A stretch of DNA of 64,000 nt. Source: Nitrosovibrio tenuis (GTDB lineage: Bacteria; Pseudomonadota; Gammaproteobacteria; Burkholderiales; Nitrosomonadaceae). The translations under genes were made by a program, and so were the position numbers. The notes under the pieces are model-generated. The model was not told the origin of the DNA. It was given only the letters and a program-made list of their open reading frames with translations, and made no database searches. The stretch covers positions 1-64,000 of the forward strand of contig NZ_FOBH01000011.1 of the NCBI RefSeq assembly GCF_900109785.1, in the 5' to 3' direction. Positions 19,331 through 29,332 of the stretch are shown here, one piece after another (within the stretch, counting starts at the first letter, position 1; every line of letters begins with the position of its first letter).

Positions 19331-20194
19331 ATGTACACGAAATGCATTAAGTGCGGAAGTGATAAAACGCACAGCTCTCGTGTAAGGCCGGGGGAACGTA
19401 CAGGGGGGATGCTGTTCCTCAGACCAATCCGCTGCCGCGAATGCAAAGAACGCTTTTGGGTACGAAATCCCAACGCATATTATGCTGCGGGGGCACTATT
19501 GGGCCTCGGCGCCATGTTGATTGCAGCGGTTTGGCTCATTATCGAACAAAATATGGGTAGCCAGCCGATCGTGGCGGCATCTAAGAGCGAACCGGAACAC
19601 GTTGCCATGCCTGGCGCTGGCAAATCGTCTCTGAGTGCAGGGGAACTCGTGAGCACCCCCCCTGCCGACGCGAAACCATTAAAAGGCGCACAACCGGCGG
19701 CCAATGCCAAGCCATCTCCCCAGTCATCTCCCCCTCCATTAAAAAATCGCATGGATGACCATCATTTCACGGTGCAGTTGTACCAGGAGAACGCCGAAAA
19801 TGGGGAGGCCGACGCACAGTATAAGCTTGGGCTGCTGTATTTAACCGGAAACGGCGCCCTTCAGGATTTCGCCGAGGCTGCAAAATGGCTCAAACGAGCG
19901 GCGGAACAAGGCTACGCTCTTGCCCAGTATGAACTGGGTCTCATCTATCGCACGGGTTATGGTCTGGCTATTGACCATGTGCAGAGTTATGTCTGGCTGA
20001 ATCTCGCCGCTGCCGCGGGCATACAGCAGGCTGTGGCGGCCCGGGATGAAGTCATGCGATCTCTCAGCAGTAAACAGCTTGCCCAAGCGCAAAAAACTTC
20101 GCGGGAATGGCTCACTTCGCGGGCAAAATCCAGAATACCTAATAATAGTGCCGCCAAGGCTGAGCCAGAATCCGAAGCGGGATCACTACAATAG
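19331..20194 (+). CDS. Zinc-ribbon, single-TM, Sel1-repeat protein
   Basis: A 287-residue protein with three parts. The N-terminal zinc ribbon has Cys5/Cys8 and Cys35/Cys38 (KCIKC ... RCRECKERFW). One membrane segment spans about residues 50-70. A Pro/Ala/Ser-rich linker leads to two Sel1-like repeats at about 155-225 (ADAQYKLGLLYLTGNGALQD, ALAQYELGLIYRTGYGLAID). Sel1 repeats are protein-binding solenoids; the partner is unknown. The ribbon would be cytoplasmic and the repeats periplasmic. It starts 280 bp after cysE and is probably a separate unit. Confidence 0.75.
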   Translation: MYTKCIKCGSDKTHSSRVRPGERTGGMLFLRPIRCRECKERFWVRNPNAYYAAGALLGLGAMLIAAVWLIIEQNMGSQPIVAASKSEPEHVAMPGAGKSSLSAGELVSTPPADAKPLKGAQPAANAKPSPQSSPPPLKNRMDDHHFTVQLYQENAENGEADAQYKLGLLYLTGNGALQDFAEAAKWLKRAAEQGYALAQYELGLIYRTGYGLAIDHVQSYVWLNLAAAAGIQQAVAARDEVMRSLSSKQLAQAQKTSREWLTSRAKSRIPNNSAAKAEPESEAGSLQ

Positions 20195-20358
20195 CTGATC
20201 CGATAGCTTTCCCCGGTGCCTCACCTTCGAACAAAAGCCCGGACCCATCCGCTTTTTGACGCCTCAATTGAAAGTTTGAAATAATCCAGGGGAAGTCCCG
20301 AGGGTTCGTGACTGCGAAGGATTTCCGTTTAAACGCCAGCGCCGACGGAGCAACCGCC

Positions 20359-21777
20359 ATGGATGAAATATTGGATGTCATTATTATCGGGGCCGGCAGT
20401 GCAGGTCTGGCCGCGTTGCGGGAAGTGGAGAAACGTACATGCAATTTTGTTCTCATTAATGATGGGCAATGGGGAACAGTCTGTGCCCGAGTGGGTTGCA
20501 TGCCCTCCAAGACGCTGATCGAGGCAGCAAACGCTTTTCATCATCGTCATACGTTCCCTGAATTCGGTATCCGGGGCGCGGAACACCTCACGCTCGATAT
20601 TGCCGCCGTGATGCGGCGCGTACGCCGGCTACGGGACAGCTTTGTTGCAGGCACACTGAAAACTACCGACGCGCTGGGCGATCGCGCCATCTCGGGCCGT
20701 GCCCGTTTGCTTGGTGTTGGGAGGGTAGAAGTCAATGGGCGAGAGCTCCGATCCCGCAGCATTATCATCGCCACCGGATCGCGGCCGGTGATACCGGCCC
20801 CTTGGCGTGCTTTTAGCAAGCAAGTACTTACTACGGATACTTTATTCGAACAGATAACCCTGCCTTCCCGCATGGCGGTGATAGGCTTGGGGCCTGTCGG
20901 CGTCGAAATGGCACAGGCCCTCTCTCGGCTCGGCGTGAATGTAGTAGCTTTTTCGGAGCAAGCCGCCATTGCAGGCCTCAGCGACCCGCAAGTCAATGCT
21001 GTTGCGATAGAGCTTTTAAAACATGAGTTTTCGCTGCATTCAGGCGAAAAGGCTGATCTGGATACTTTTGGGAGCGAGTTGCGCGTGCGTGCTGCTGGCA
21101 CTGAGGAAATTGTGGTTGACAGCATTCTCGTTGCCTTGGGTCGGCAGCCCAATATCGATAATCTCGGACTCGAAACCTTGGGCATTGGGCTCAATGAGCA
21201 CGGTCTGCCCCCGGTCGATCCTCATACGATGCAAATAGGCGATCTCCCGATTTTCATGGCCGGGGATGTTGACGGGTGCAAACCTCTGTTGCATGAAGCG
21301 GCCGACGAAGGGCATATAGCCGGGATCAACGCCACTCGTACTATGCCGTTTTGCTTTGCCCGCCGAGTTCCACTTGCGATTGTCTTCTCCGAACCTGAGA
21401 TGGCAACCGTAGGCAGCCCCTTCCAATCGCTGAATGGCAAAAATATACTGGTAGGGGAAGTACGGTTCGAGCATCAAAGCCGCGCCCGGGCTGGCCAGCG
21501 CAACCAGGGCATCTTGCGTTTGTATGCCGAGCCCGAATGTGGTCGGCTGCTGGGTGCGGAAATGTGCGCCCCTGCAGCGGAACATATGGCACATTTGCTG
21601 GCGCTGGCCATAGAACGCTCTCTTACGGTGCAGGATCTTTTGCGCCTGCCGTTCTACCATCCCGTTCTGGAAGAAGGTCTGCGAACTGCACTGCGCGATC
21701 TGGCGGCACAATTGCCCGCTGGAAATGAATCCGACCTCGGCAGCTGCAGCGCCTTTAACGTTGAGGCACTGGATTGA
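20359..21777 (+). CDS. Dihydrolipoyl dehydrogenase-like flavoprotein disulfide reductase
   Basis: A class I pyridine-nucleotide-disulfide oxidoreductase. From the ATG at 20359 it has 472 residues and is preceded by GGAG nine bases upstream. A GTG at 20308 would add 17 residues. The FAD motif is VIIIGAGSAGLAA. The redox-active pair is Cys42/Cys47 (CARVGC). The NAD(P) motif is VIGLGPVGVEMA, and FMAGDV is the second FAD contact. The C-terminal FYHPVLEEGLR carries the His-Glu base. No 2-oxoacid dehydrogenase genes are nearby, so a role in such a complex is not supported; a soluble transhydrogenase or other reductase is possible. Confidence 0.85.
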   Translation: MDEILDVIIIGAGSAGLAALREVEKRTCNFVLINDGQWGTVCARVGCMPSKTLIEAANAFHHRHTFPEFGIRGAEHLTLDIAAVMRRVRRLRDSFVAGTLKTTDALGDRAISGRARLLGVGRVEVNGRELRSRSIIIATGSRPVIPAPWRAFSKQVLTTDTLFEQITLPSRMAVIGLGPVGVEMAQALSRLGVNVVAFSEQAAIAGLSDPQVNAVAIELLKHEFSLHSGEKADLDTFGSELRVRAAGTEEIVVDSILVALGRQPNIDNLGLETLGIGLNEHGLPPVDPHTMQIGDLPIFMAGDVDGCKPLLHEAADEGHIAGINATRTMPFCFARRVPLAIVFSEPEMATVGSPFQSLNGKNILVGEVRFEHQSRARAGQRNQGILRLYAEPECGRLLGAEMCAPAAEHMAHLLALAIERSLTVQDLLRLPFYHPVLEEGLRTALRDLAAQLPAGNESDLGSCSAFNVEALD

Positions 21778-22063
21778 GATGGTCAGATCAATTGGGTTTT
21801 GAGAAACACCACGGTCTGTGCCCAGCGAACCATCGTAAAAACCCGACCGTTAATTTTAAGAAAGATTGAGATTGTCAATGAAACCAGGAATTCCTTACCG
21901 AATATCCGGTCCAAATCGCGACCAGACTGTGTGAACCCCAGTGTGAACCTCGTGTAATTCCGGGTGCACAGCATGATCGTACCATTCACCTCACAGGCGA
22001 GCCCATTCAGAGAAGAATACCCATTTATGAATAAATATTGGGACCAACAAGGAGGCATTTTTT

Positions 22064-22543
22064 ATGAATGAGTTTGCATTTGCCAGGGTACTCCATGTGC
22101 TAGGCGTAATATTGTGGATCGGCGGTGTGGCAATGGTTACGACGGTCCTGATTCCGGCTATGGCACAGATGAGCTCGGCATCCGAGCGAACAGGGTTTTT
22201 CGGCCGCATCGAAAGCCGTTTCGCTCCTCAGGCGCGCTTTACTACGTTAGTGGTTGGCTTGAGCGGTTTTTACATGGTTCACATACTCGATGCGTGGCAT
22301 CGCTTTACCGAATTGCGCTTCTGGTGGATGCACGCCATGGTGCTGGTATGGCTGATCTTTACCTTGATGTTATTCGTGGTGGAACCGTTCGTGCTGCGGC
22401 GTCAGATCAATAATATGGCGGAGCACGACCCCCGAAAAACCTTTGCGAGAATGCAGCGCATGCATTGGATAATGCTGAGCCTGAGCCTAGTCGCGGTTGC
22501 CGGAGCTGTGGCGGGCAGCCACGGCTGGATGCATGGAGGATAG
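22064..22543 (+). CDS. Four-TM membrane protein, CopD/DUF2269-like
   Basis: A 159-residue integral membrane protein with about four hydrophobic helices (roughly residues 5-30, 58-78, 88-110 and 132-150). The N-terminal ARVLHVLGVILWIGGVAMVT resembles helices in CopD- and HemJ-like families, where His and Trp may contact haem or metal. Several His residues sit near membrane edges. Function is unknown. It is preceded by an AAGGAGG site and is followed after 2 bp by a SirB2-like gene, so they form a pair. Confidence 0.6.
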   Translation: MNEFAFARVLHVLGVILWIGGVAMVTTVLIPAMAQMSSASERTGFFGRIESRFAPQARFTTLVVGLSGFYMVHILDAWHRFTELRFWWMHAMVLVWLIFTLMLFVVEPFVLRRQINNMAEHDPRKTFARMQRMHWIMLSLSLVAVAGAVAGSHGWMHGG

Positions 22544-22545
22544 AC

Positions 22546-22926
22546 ATGAGCTATGCGGTACTAAAAATGATTCATGTCACCAGCGTGATAATCAGTTATC
22601 TGCTATTTTCTTTGCGCAGCATGTGGATGATGCAGGGATCGGCCGTCCTGCAACAGCGCTGGGTAAAAATAACTCCGCACCTGGTAGATACAGTATTACT
22701 GGTAAGCGCCATTACCCTGGCTACCCGGATCCAGCAAGACCCGATCCATGATCCATGGCTGAGTGCCAAGGTCGCCGGATTATTCGTTTATATCGGTCTC
22801 GGCATGATGGCGTTGAAGTTCGGAAGAACCCGCAAGACTAGAATTTCCGCATGGATCGGGGCTCAGGCTGTCTTTCTTTATATCGTTCTGGTTGCCCTGA
22901 CTAAAAATCCTGTACTGCTTTTCTAG
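22546..22926 (+). CDS. SirB2-family membrane protein
   Basis: A 126-residue protein with four predicted helices. MSYAVLKMIHVTSVIISYLL, the central QRWVKITPHLVDTVLL and the later DPWLSAKVAGLFVYIGLG match the SirB2 (PF04247) pattern. The ATG at 22546 follows a strong GGAGGA six bases upstream. The family was named from Salmonella invasion regulation but is widespread, and its biochemical role is unclear. It is coupled to the upstream membrane gene. Confidence 0.75.
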   Translation: MSYAVLKMIHVTSVIISYLLFSLRSMWMMQGSAVLQQRWVKITPHLVDTVLLVSAITLATRIQQDPIHDPWLSAKVAGLFVYIGLGMMALKFGRTRKTRISAWIGAQAVFLYIVLVALTKNPVLLF

Positions 22927-23040
22927 GCAACTAGCCTTGCTCCTCTGGTAAACATACAAGCATATCCCAATAGTGCAGTTCGACTGGTCAACTGGTCCAG
23001 TGAGCGGCCAATTCAAATCGCCTTAAGCCCTATTATCTTT

Positions 23041-23086
23041 GGCTCGATCATCCTTGGGCTCGATCATCTCGACTCAACCATCTCGA
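23041..23086. repeat. Degenerate 14-16-bp triplication upstream of mrcA
   Basis: GGCTCGATCATC starts at 23041 and again at 23057, and a third partial unit CTCAACCATCTCGA covers 23073-23086. It lies just upstream of the candidate mrcA -10 box at 23116-23121. Confidence 0.75.
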
Positions 23087-23115
23087 TTTTTGGTATGAGG
23101 GTCGGATCGACTTGT

Positions 23116-23121
23116 TATAAT
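23116..23121 (+). promoter_or_regulatory. Candidate -10 box (TATAAT) for mrcA
   Basis: A perfect TATAAT lies 44 bp before the mrcA start, with no convincing -35 box. The upstream repeat cluster lies where a -35 element or activator site would be. Confidence 0.4.
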
Positions 23122-23164
23122 TGCATATGTTCATTTTGACCCCCTCCTTGAAATTTATCTGCCC

Positions 23165-25489
23165 ATGCTAGCGCGTTGGTGGGTTTACGCGCTCGCCGCT
23201 TTTTTTGCACTCGCTCTGCTTGGCATTTTGCTGGCCGGTTTTGCTGCATTGGTTGCTATTCCTACGCTACCCTCGCTTGAAGCGCTGACCGATTACCGTC
23301 CGAAAGTTCCCCTGCGCGTGTATAGCGCTGAAGGGCTGCTGATTGGTGAATTTGGCGAAGAACGCCGCGAGGTCATCAAGATCAGTGCAGCACCGCAACG
23401 GCTCAAGCAGGCAATCCTGGCTGCGGAGGATGACCGGTTTTATCAGCATGGTGGGGTCGATTACGTCGGTATATTACGCGCAGCCTATTCAAATTTCACT
23501 TCCGGCGGAATGCGGCAAGGCGCGAGCACGATCACTATGCAGGTAGCGCGCAATTTTTTCCTGACAAAAGAAAAAACCTTATCTCGAAAATTCAGCGAAG
23601 CGCTGCTTGCCTTCAAGATTGAACATAGTTTGAGCAAGGACGAAATCCTCGAACTCTACTTCAACCAGATTTATTTGGGTCAACGTGCTTACGGATTTGC
23701 TGCCGCGGCACAGGTTTATTTTGGCAAGCCGCTGCGCGAGATTAACCTTCCTGAAGCCGCAATGCTTGCCGGTTTGCCTAAAGCACCTTCTCGCTATAAT
23801 CCGGTAGTCAATCCCAAACGCGCCAAGACGCGGCAACTTTATGTGCTTCGGCGCATGCACGAACTGGGCTATATCTCCAACCAGGAGTTCAAGACAGCGG
23901 AAAAGGAGCCCGTACGCGCCAAGCGGGAATCACAAGAATTCACGATGCGTGCGGATTATGTGGCGGAAATGGCCCGTCAAGCCGTCTATGAACGCCATCA
24001 GGAAGATGCCTATACCAAAGGATTCAAGGTCTTTACCACGGTACGGCGACTGGATCAGGAGGCCGCGTATAAAGCTGTACGCCAAGGCGTGATAGATTAC
24101 GACAGGCGCCACGGTTACCGGGGCCCGGAAGCCTCCATTGAATTGCCAAATAATGGCGCGGACCGGGAAGAGTTTCTCGAAGATGCACTACAGGAAGTTG
24201 CCGACAGCGATGACATTCATGCTGCGGTGGCGCTGGCAGCGGACAACAAGCTGGTGCGGGCTTATCGTAAAGGTGGAGAAATTGTCGAAATCACCGGCGA
24301 CGGCCTCAAGTTTGCACACAAATTTCTGAATGGCAAAGGGAGCGCCGGTAAACAAAACATTCACCCGGGCTCGTTAATTCGTATAAAGAAGGGTGAAAAG
24401 GGCGCGTGGCAAATCGTGCAGCTTCCTCAGGTCGAAGCCTCGCTGGTTTCCATCGATCCAAGGGATGGCGCAATTCGCGCCATGGTGGGCGGATTCGACT
24501 TCAGCCGCAACCAGTTCAATCACGTTACACAGGCCTGGCGCCAGCCAGGCTCCAGTTTCAAACCTTTCATTTATTCCGCCTCCCTGGAAAAGGGTTTTAC
24601 GCCGGCCACGGTCATCAATGATGCGCCGCTTTCTTTTACTGCCGAGGAAACTGGAAGCGATCAATGGGACCCGCGAAATTTCGATGGAAACTATGAAGGT
24701 CCGTTACGCATGCGCGAAGCCTTGGCAAAATCAAAAAATCTGGTATCGATTCGTATTCTTCAAGCCATGGGTGTTCAATACGCACAGGATTATATCGCCC
24801 GGTTTGGTTTCGACCCAAAGCTGCACCCGCCCTATCTACCTATGGCGTTAGGCGCCGGGTCCGTAACGCCGATACAGATGGCGGTAGGCTATGCTGCGTT
24901 TGCCAATGGCGGTTTTCGTATAGCGCCCTATTTCATCCAACGCATAGAGGATGAGAAAGGCAAGATACTGGAACAGGCAAACCCCGTGTTGGCAAGGGAG
25001 AATGCCAAGCAGATCATCGATCCGCGCAATGCGTTTCTTATGACCAGCATGATGCAGGATGTGGTGCAACGAGGCACTGCCACCAAGGCAAAACAGTTAG
25101 GCCGTCCTGATCTGGCCGGAAAAACAGGTACCACCAGCAATTATGTAGACGCGTGGTTCTGCGGTTACCAGGCCGATCTGGTTGCAATCGCCTGGATTGG
25201 CTTTGATACCCCGCGTACGTTAGGCAATAACGAAACCGGCAGCCACGCGGCGTTGCCGATGTGGATGAGTTATATGAGCAAGGTATTGAAAGGCGTCCCG
25301 ATGGCGTCATACGCGCCGCCTTCGGGCATCACAATAGCCAAAATCAATCCGGCGACCGGCTTGAGAGAACGTGAAGGAACTATGACGGAGTATTTCCTAG
25401 ATGAGCAGCTTCCACCTGAGACTGAAAATAAAGTGGAGGAGGCGCTGAAGTCGGCTGAGGATTTGATAAAGGAATTTTTCTCGCAATGA
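23165..25489 (+). CDS. mrcA: Penicillin-binding protein 1A
   Basis: A bifunctional peptidoglycan synthase of 774 residues. A membrane anchor spans about residues 7-32. The glycosyltransferase domain has the catalytic AAEDDRFYQHGG near residue 90 and ASTITMQVARNF. After an OB-like insertion, the transpeptidase domain shows SSFKP near 462 (active-site Ser), SKN near 520 and KTGTT near 652. It acts in periplasmic cell-wall synthesis. No clear ribosome-binding site precedes the ATG. It is convergent with hemB. Confidence 0.96.
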   Translation: MLARWWVYALAAFFALALLGILLAGFAALVAIPTLPSLEALTDYRPKVPLRVYSAEGLLIGEFGEERREVIKISAAPQRLKQAILAAEDDRFYQHGGVDYVGILRAAYSNFTSGGMRQGASTITMQVARNFFLTKEKTLSRKFSEALLAFKIEHSLSKDEILELYFNQIYLGQRAYGFAAAAQVYFGKPLREINLPEAAMLAGLPKAPSRYNPVVNPKRAKTRQLYVLRRMHELGYISNQEFKTAEKEPVRAKRESQEFTMRADYVAEMARQAVYERHQEDAYTKGFKVFTTVRRLDQEAAYKAVRQGVIDYDRRHGYRGPEASIELPNNGADREEFLEDALQEVADSDDIHAAVALAADNKLVRAYRKGGEIVEITGDGLKFAHKFLNGKGSAGKQNIHPGSLIRIKKGEKGAWQIVQLPQVEASLVSIDPRDGAIRAMVGGFDFSRNQFNHVTQAWRQPGSSFKPFIYSASLEKGFTPATVINDAPLSFTAEETGSDQWDPRNFDGNYEGPLRMREALAKSKNLVSIRILQAMGVQYAQDYIARFGFDPKLHPPYLPMALGAGSVTPIQMAVGYAAFANGGFRIAPYFIQRIEDEKGKILEQANPVLARENAKQIIDPRNAFLMTSMMQDVVQRGTATKAKQLGRPDLAGKTGTTSNYVDAWFCGYQADLVAIAWIGFDTPRTLGNNETGSHAALPMWMSYMSKVLKGVPMASYAPPSGITIAKINPATGLREREGTMTEYFLDEQLPPETENKVEEALKSAEDLIKEFFSQ

Positions 25490-25538
25490 CCCGCAATTTT
25501 AGGTGACTTTCGATCAACCGAAAATCAACGTTCCTGGA

Positions 25539-25560
25539 TCCGCCCCCAAGTCGGGGCGGA
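25539..25560. terminator. 8-bp perfect hairpin between convergent mrcA and hemB
   Basis: TCCGCCCC (25539-25546) pairs with GGGGCGGA (25553-25560) over a 6-nt loop. No T-run follows on either strand, so it may act as a weak terminator or as an RNA 3'-end stabiliser. Confidence 0.5.
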
Positions 25561-25562
25561 CC

Positions 25563-25597
25563 GCTCAGAGGTCCCTAGTCTTCCTAGTCCCTCCTCC

Positions 25598-25600
<3 letters not shown>
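25563..25600. repeat. Solo inverted-repeat end plus GACTAGG repeats at the hemB stop
   Basis: The minus strand reads CTAGGGACCTCTGAGC, close to the ends of the elements at 8561 and 55138 (CTAGGGAACCTCTG). Upstream on that strand GACTAGG recurs three times, and the first copy supplies the hemB TAG stop. No matching second end is visible nearby. Confidence 0.45.
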
Positions 25601-26692
<1,092 letters not shown>

Positions 26693-26740
26693 TTATTTGT
26701 CTCCCGCTTTTCCTCCCTGAGCGGGTACCTTAATCCCTAA

Positions 26741-27448
26741 TTAAGGTAGTTTGCCCCCGGTTTTATTCCCCTTTAACCGGGGGTTTTTTATTTCTGGCGC
26801 GACTTCTCCATTAATATCTGTTTTTGAAGCGAGACTCATCCCGGAGTCGACTGTACCCAGTCCCAGCCATGCACCAAGCAAGGCGGCAGCTTCTTCGACA
26901 CCTTCACTGGTCATACTGGAAAATAATTGTACGGTGCATTGCGGATAACTTTCACGCAAAAAAGCAAGCACATCCTTAAGGGCTCGCCCTGCCTGCTGCC
27001 TGGTAAGCTTGTCTGACTTCGTCAGCAGCACATGGACGGGTTTACCGGTTGACGCGAACCACGCCAGCATCTGGCGATCAAGCGGAGTGAGTGGATGCCG
27101 CACATCCATGATGAGTACCATGCCGTAGAGGGATGTCCGGGTTTGAAGATACCCTCCGATCAGATGTTCCCAATGCCGCCGCACTTCGGGTGGCACTCTA
27201 GCATAACCGTAGCCTGGAAGGTCTACGAGAAAACGACTATTTCCGAGCTGGTAGTAATTTATGTGCTGGGTACGCCCGGGTGTTTTGCTGACGAAAGCGA
27301 GACGGCCGCGATGGGCCAGAGAGTTGATAGCGCTCGACTTGCCTGCATTGGACCGCCCGGCGAAGGCTATTTCCACTCCATCAGGCGCGGGCAGGTCCAC
27401 CAACCGGTTAACGGTGGTGTAGAATGCTGCGCGCTGAAAAACAGACAT
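26741..27448 (-). CDS. engB: Ribosome-biogenesis GTPase EngB (YihA/YsxC)
   Basis: A TrmE-Era-type GTPase needed for large-subunit assembly. It has 235 residues. G1 is [11 protein letters not shown]2 lies in [11 protein letters not shown]3 is DLPGYGYA, and G4 is LTKSD. It carries a C-terminal extension of about 35 residues past the G domain, ending [10 protein letters not shown]. The DNA for that tail also encodes a strong plus-strand terminator. It starts 6 bp after coaX, in a birA-coaX-engB-hemB run. Confidence 0.94.
   Translation of the reverse strand: MSVFQRAAFYTTVNRLVDLPAPDGVEIAFAGRSNAGKSSAINSLAHRGRLAFVSKTPGRTQHINYYQLGNSRFLVDLPGYGYARVPPEVRRHWEHLIGGYLQTRTSLYGMVLIMDVRHPLTPLDRQMLAWFASTGKPVHVLLTKSDKLTRQQAGRALKDVLAFLRESYPQCTVQLFSSMTSEGVEEAAALLGAWLGLGTVDSGMSLASKTDINGEVAPEIKNPRLKGNKTGGKLP
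26754..26789 (+). terminator. Strong plus-strand terminator inside the 3' end of engB
   Basis: CCCCCGGTT (26754-26762) pairs perfectly with AACCGGGGG (26775-26783), followed by TTTTTT (26784-26789). It is oriented plus, antisense to engB and hemB. The nearest plus-strand gene upstream is mrcA, 1.27 kb away. On the minus strand there is no T-run. Confidence 0.75.
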
Positions 27449-27454
27449 GTACTA

Positions 27455-28243
27455 TCAACCTGACGACCTCTTCTCGTGTTCCTCCTCAGGTAATTTCAAG
27501 ACTTCAGAATTTTCCTGAGCAATCACTACCAGACCTTCAAGAACCAGATTATCCACCACTATAGCGTTTACGTGAAGCTGGGGTTGCAACTGCGGCGCGG
27601 CGCCGCCGCTGAGTATACAGTCAGGCACGCGGCCGAGGGTGACGCTGAGGAGCGTGGTCATGCGCTCAACGGCACCTGTGATCGCATGTAATGCGCCGCT
27701 GTAGATGGCGTCGGCGGTACTGTCAGGATAATCGCGAAATTTACCTGTTTCAGATTTCAGGGAAGCGGTATTCCCTGTTAATGCTTTCTGCATCAGATCA
27801 ATACCGGGAATAATGATGCCGCCAAGAAATTCTCCTGTATCGGATAAGGCATCAATAGTCACGGCCGTGCCCGCATCCACAATGAGGCAACCTTGCCGCT
27901 GCAATTGCCACGCTGCAAGCAGCGCCGCCCAGCGATCGCTACCGAGCTGCGCGGGGTCCTGGTAGTAATTGCGCACGCCGCACTGATAGGCGGTAGCGTT
28001 AGCCCATTGCGGCTCAATTTCCCAACGGGACAATAATTCCGACAGATCGGATTTTGCTTGAGCGTTTGCTACATTCGATATGATAACGCGCGCGGGCTCT
28101 CGAAGATCACCCCACTCCCGCTCCAGCAGTGCCTTATTGCCTTGCCCTGTTACCCCTTGCCTCAGCCATCCGCGCCCATCATGCAGGCCCCACTTGATAT
28201 TTGTGTTGCCTGAATCCACCGTGAGCAAAAGAGACTTTATCAT
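27455..28243 (-). CDS. coaX: Type III pantothenate kinase CoaX
   Basis: CoaX phosphorylates pantothenate, the first step of coenzyme A synthesis. It has 262 residues with the N-terminal ATP motif TVDSGNTNIKWGL, the substrate motif QLGSDRWAALLAA, DAGTAVTIDALS and GGIIIPGIDLMQKAL. It overlaps birA by the 4 bp ATGA, so the two are translationally coupled. The birA-coaX pairing is common in Betaproteobacteria. Confidence 0.95.
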   Translation of the reverse strand: MIKSLLLTVDSGNTNIKWGLHDGRGWLRQGVTGQGNKALLEREWGDLREPARVIISNVANAQAKSDLSELLSRWEIEPQWANATAYQCGVRNYYQDPAQLGSDRWAALLAAWQLQRQGCLIVDAGTAVTIDALSDTGEFLGGIIIPGIDLMQKALTGNTASLKSETGKFRDYPDSTADAIYSGALHAITGAVERMTTLLSVTLGRVPDCILSGGAAPQLQPQLHVNAIVVDNLVLEGLVVIAQENSEVLKLPEEEHEKRSSG

Positions 28244-29232
28244 GTCGTCCGGCGCAGAGTGATCTCGCCGGTGCTGTAACGCTGAATCCCTGATGCAGTT
28301 CGCAACAGGAGAGAGCCATCATTGGCGACGCTATCTACCACTCCTTCCTGAGTTGTGCCATCGGGCAACCGGAGTGTCGCGGGTTTATTCTTGAAAATGT
28401 GGTATCTTTCCCATTCTTCCATGAACGGCGCAAGCCCACCCCGCTCGAATTCTCTCAAGGCCATCGCGAGATTAACCAGCAGCGCAGCGAGCAGTTTATT
28501 TCGATCAGGCAGTTCACCGGTGACTGAAAACACATCCGTCGCACCCTGATCTATGCGCGCCTGTACGCTTTTCGGCAATTTCAAGTTGATCCCGATACCG
28601 ATCGCGGCAACTGTGGGCCCAAACATATCTCCCTGCAATTCGATCAGTATGCCTGCGAGTTTGCAGAAATTGAACATCACGTCGTTAGGCCACTTAAGTG
28701 ATGCGCCTTTGATTTCGCTGGACTCAAGCGCCCGTATCATTGCTACCCCAACCGCAAGGCTTAAACCCGACAGGAAACTCGCGCCCTGCTGGAATTGCCA
28801 TAACAAAGAAAAGGTAAGTCCGTCACCCAGACCGGAATGCCATTGCCGGCCCCGCCGTCCACGTCCGTTTGTCTGCAACTCCGCCGCTACCGCATGAACA
28901 CGAGTATCGCCGGAATTCAATTCCATAGGGATTCTCTGCAACAGGAAGCTGTTGGTCGACCCGATAATGTCCATGACTTCAAGGTTAAAATTGTCCGCCT
29001 TTTCTTGGCCGAGATGCTTCAGAATGATATCCCGGTCCAGCCATTGCACCGGATCAAGCAGGCGGTAACCCCGACCGTGGATTTTTTGTACCGTCACGCC
29101 GGCTTCCTGCACGCCGCGAAGCGCGTAGGATACGCTCGTGCGCGAAATTCCCAAGCCTTGGGCAATGGTTTCCCCGGAACGAAATTCGCTGTCGCTCAAG
29201 AGGCGCAGAACGGAAAAGGTAAGCGGCTTCAT
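28240..29232 (-). CDS. birA: Biotin--protein ligase / biotin operon repressor BirA
   Basis: BirA attaches biotin to the acetyl-CoA carboxylase carrier protein. From the ATG at 29232 it has 330 residues. The N-terminal winged helix (residues 1-60, GLGISRTSVSYALRGVQEAG) suggests it also represses transcription. The catalytic domain has GRGRRG (123-128) and LKWPNDVMF. A C-terminal SH3-like cap ends the protein. The open frame extends 21 codons upstream without family similarity. It is divergent from glnS with about 100 bp between them. Confidence 0.94.
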   Translation of the reverse strand: MKPLTFSVLRLLSDSEFRSGETIAQGLGISRTSVSYALRGVQEAGVTVQKIHGRGYRLLDPVQWLDRDIILKHLGQEKADNFNLEVMDIIGSTNSFLLQRIPMELNSGDTRVHAVAAELQTNGRGRRGRQWHSGLGDGLTFSLLWQFQQGASFLSGLSLAVGVAMIRALESSEIKGASLKWPNDVMFNFCKLAGILIELQGDMFGPTVAAIGIGINLKLPKSVQARIDQGATDVFSVTGELPDRNKLLAALLVNLAMALREFERGGLAPFMEEWERYHIFKNKPATLRLPDGTTQEGVVDSVANDGSLLLRTASGIQRYSTGEITLRRTT

Positions 29233-29332
29233 GATAGTCAGTGTAGTGCAATATCCCAAGGTGATGTGTAAATCAAGCGAAAACGCAATTGCCATTATAA
29301 TGATCGGCTCGTATATCTCATGAGAGGCTCAC

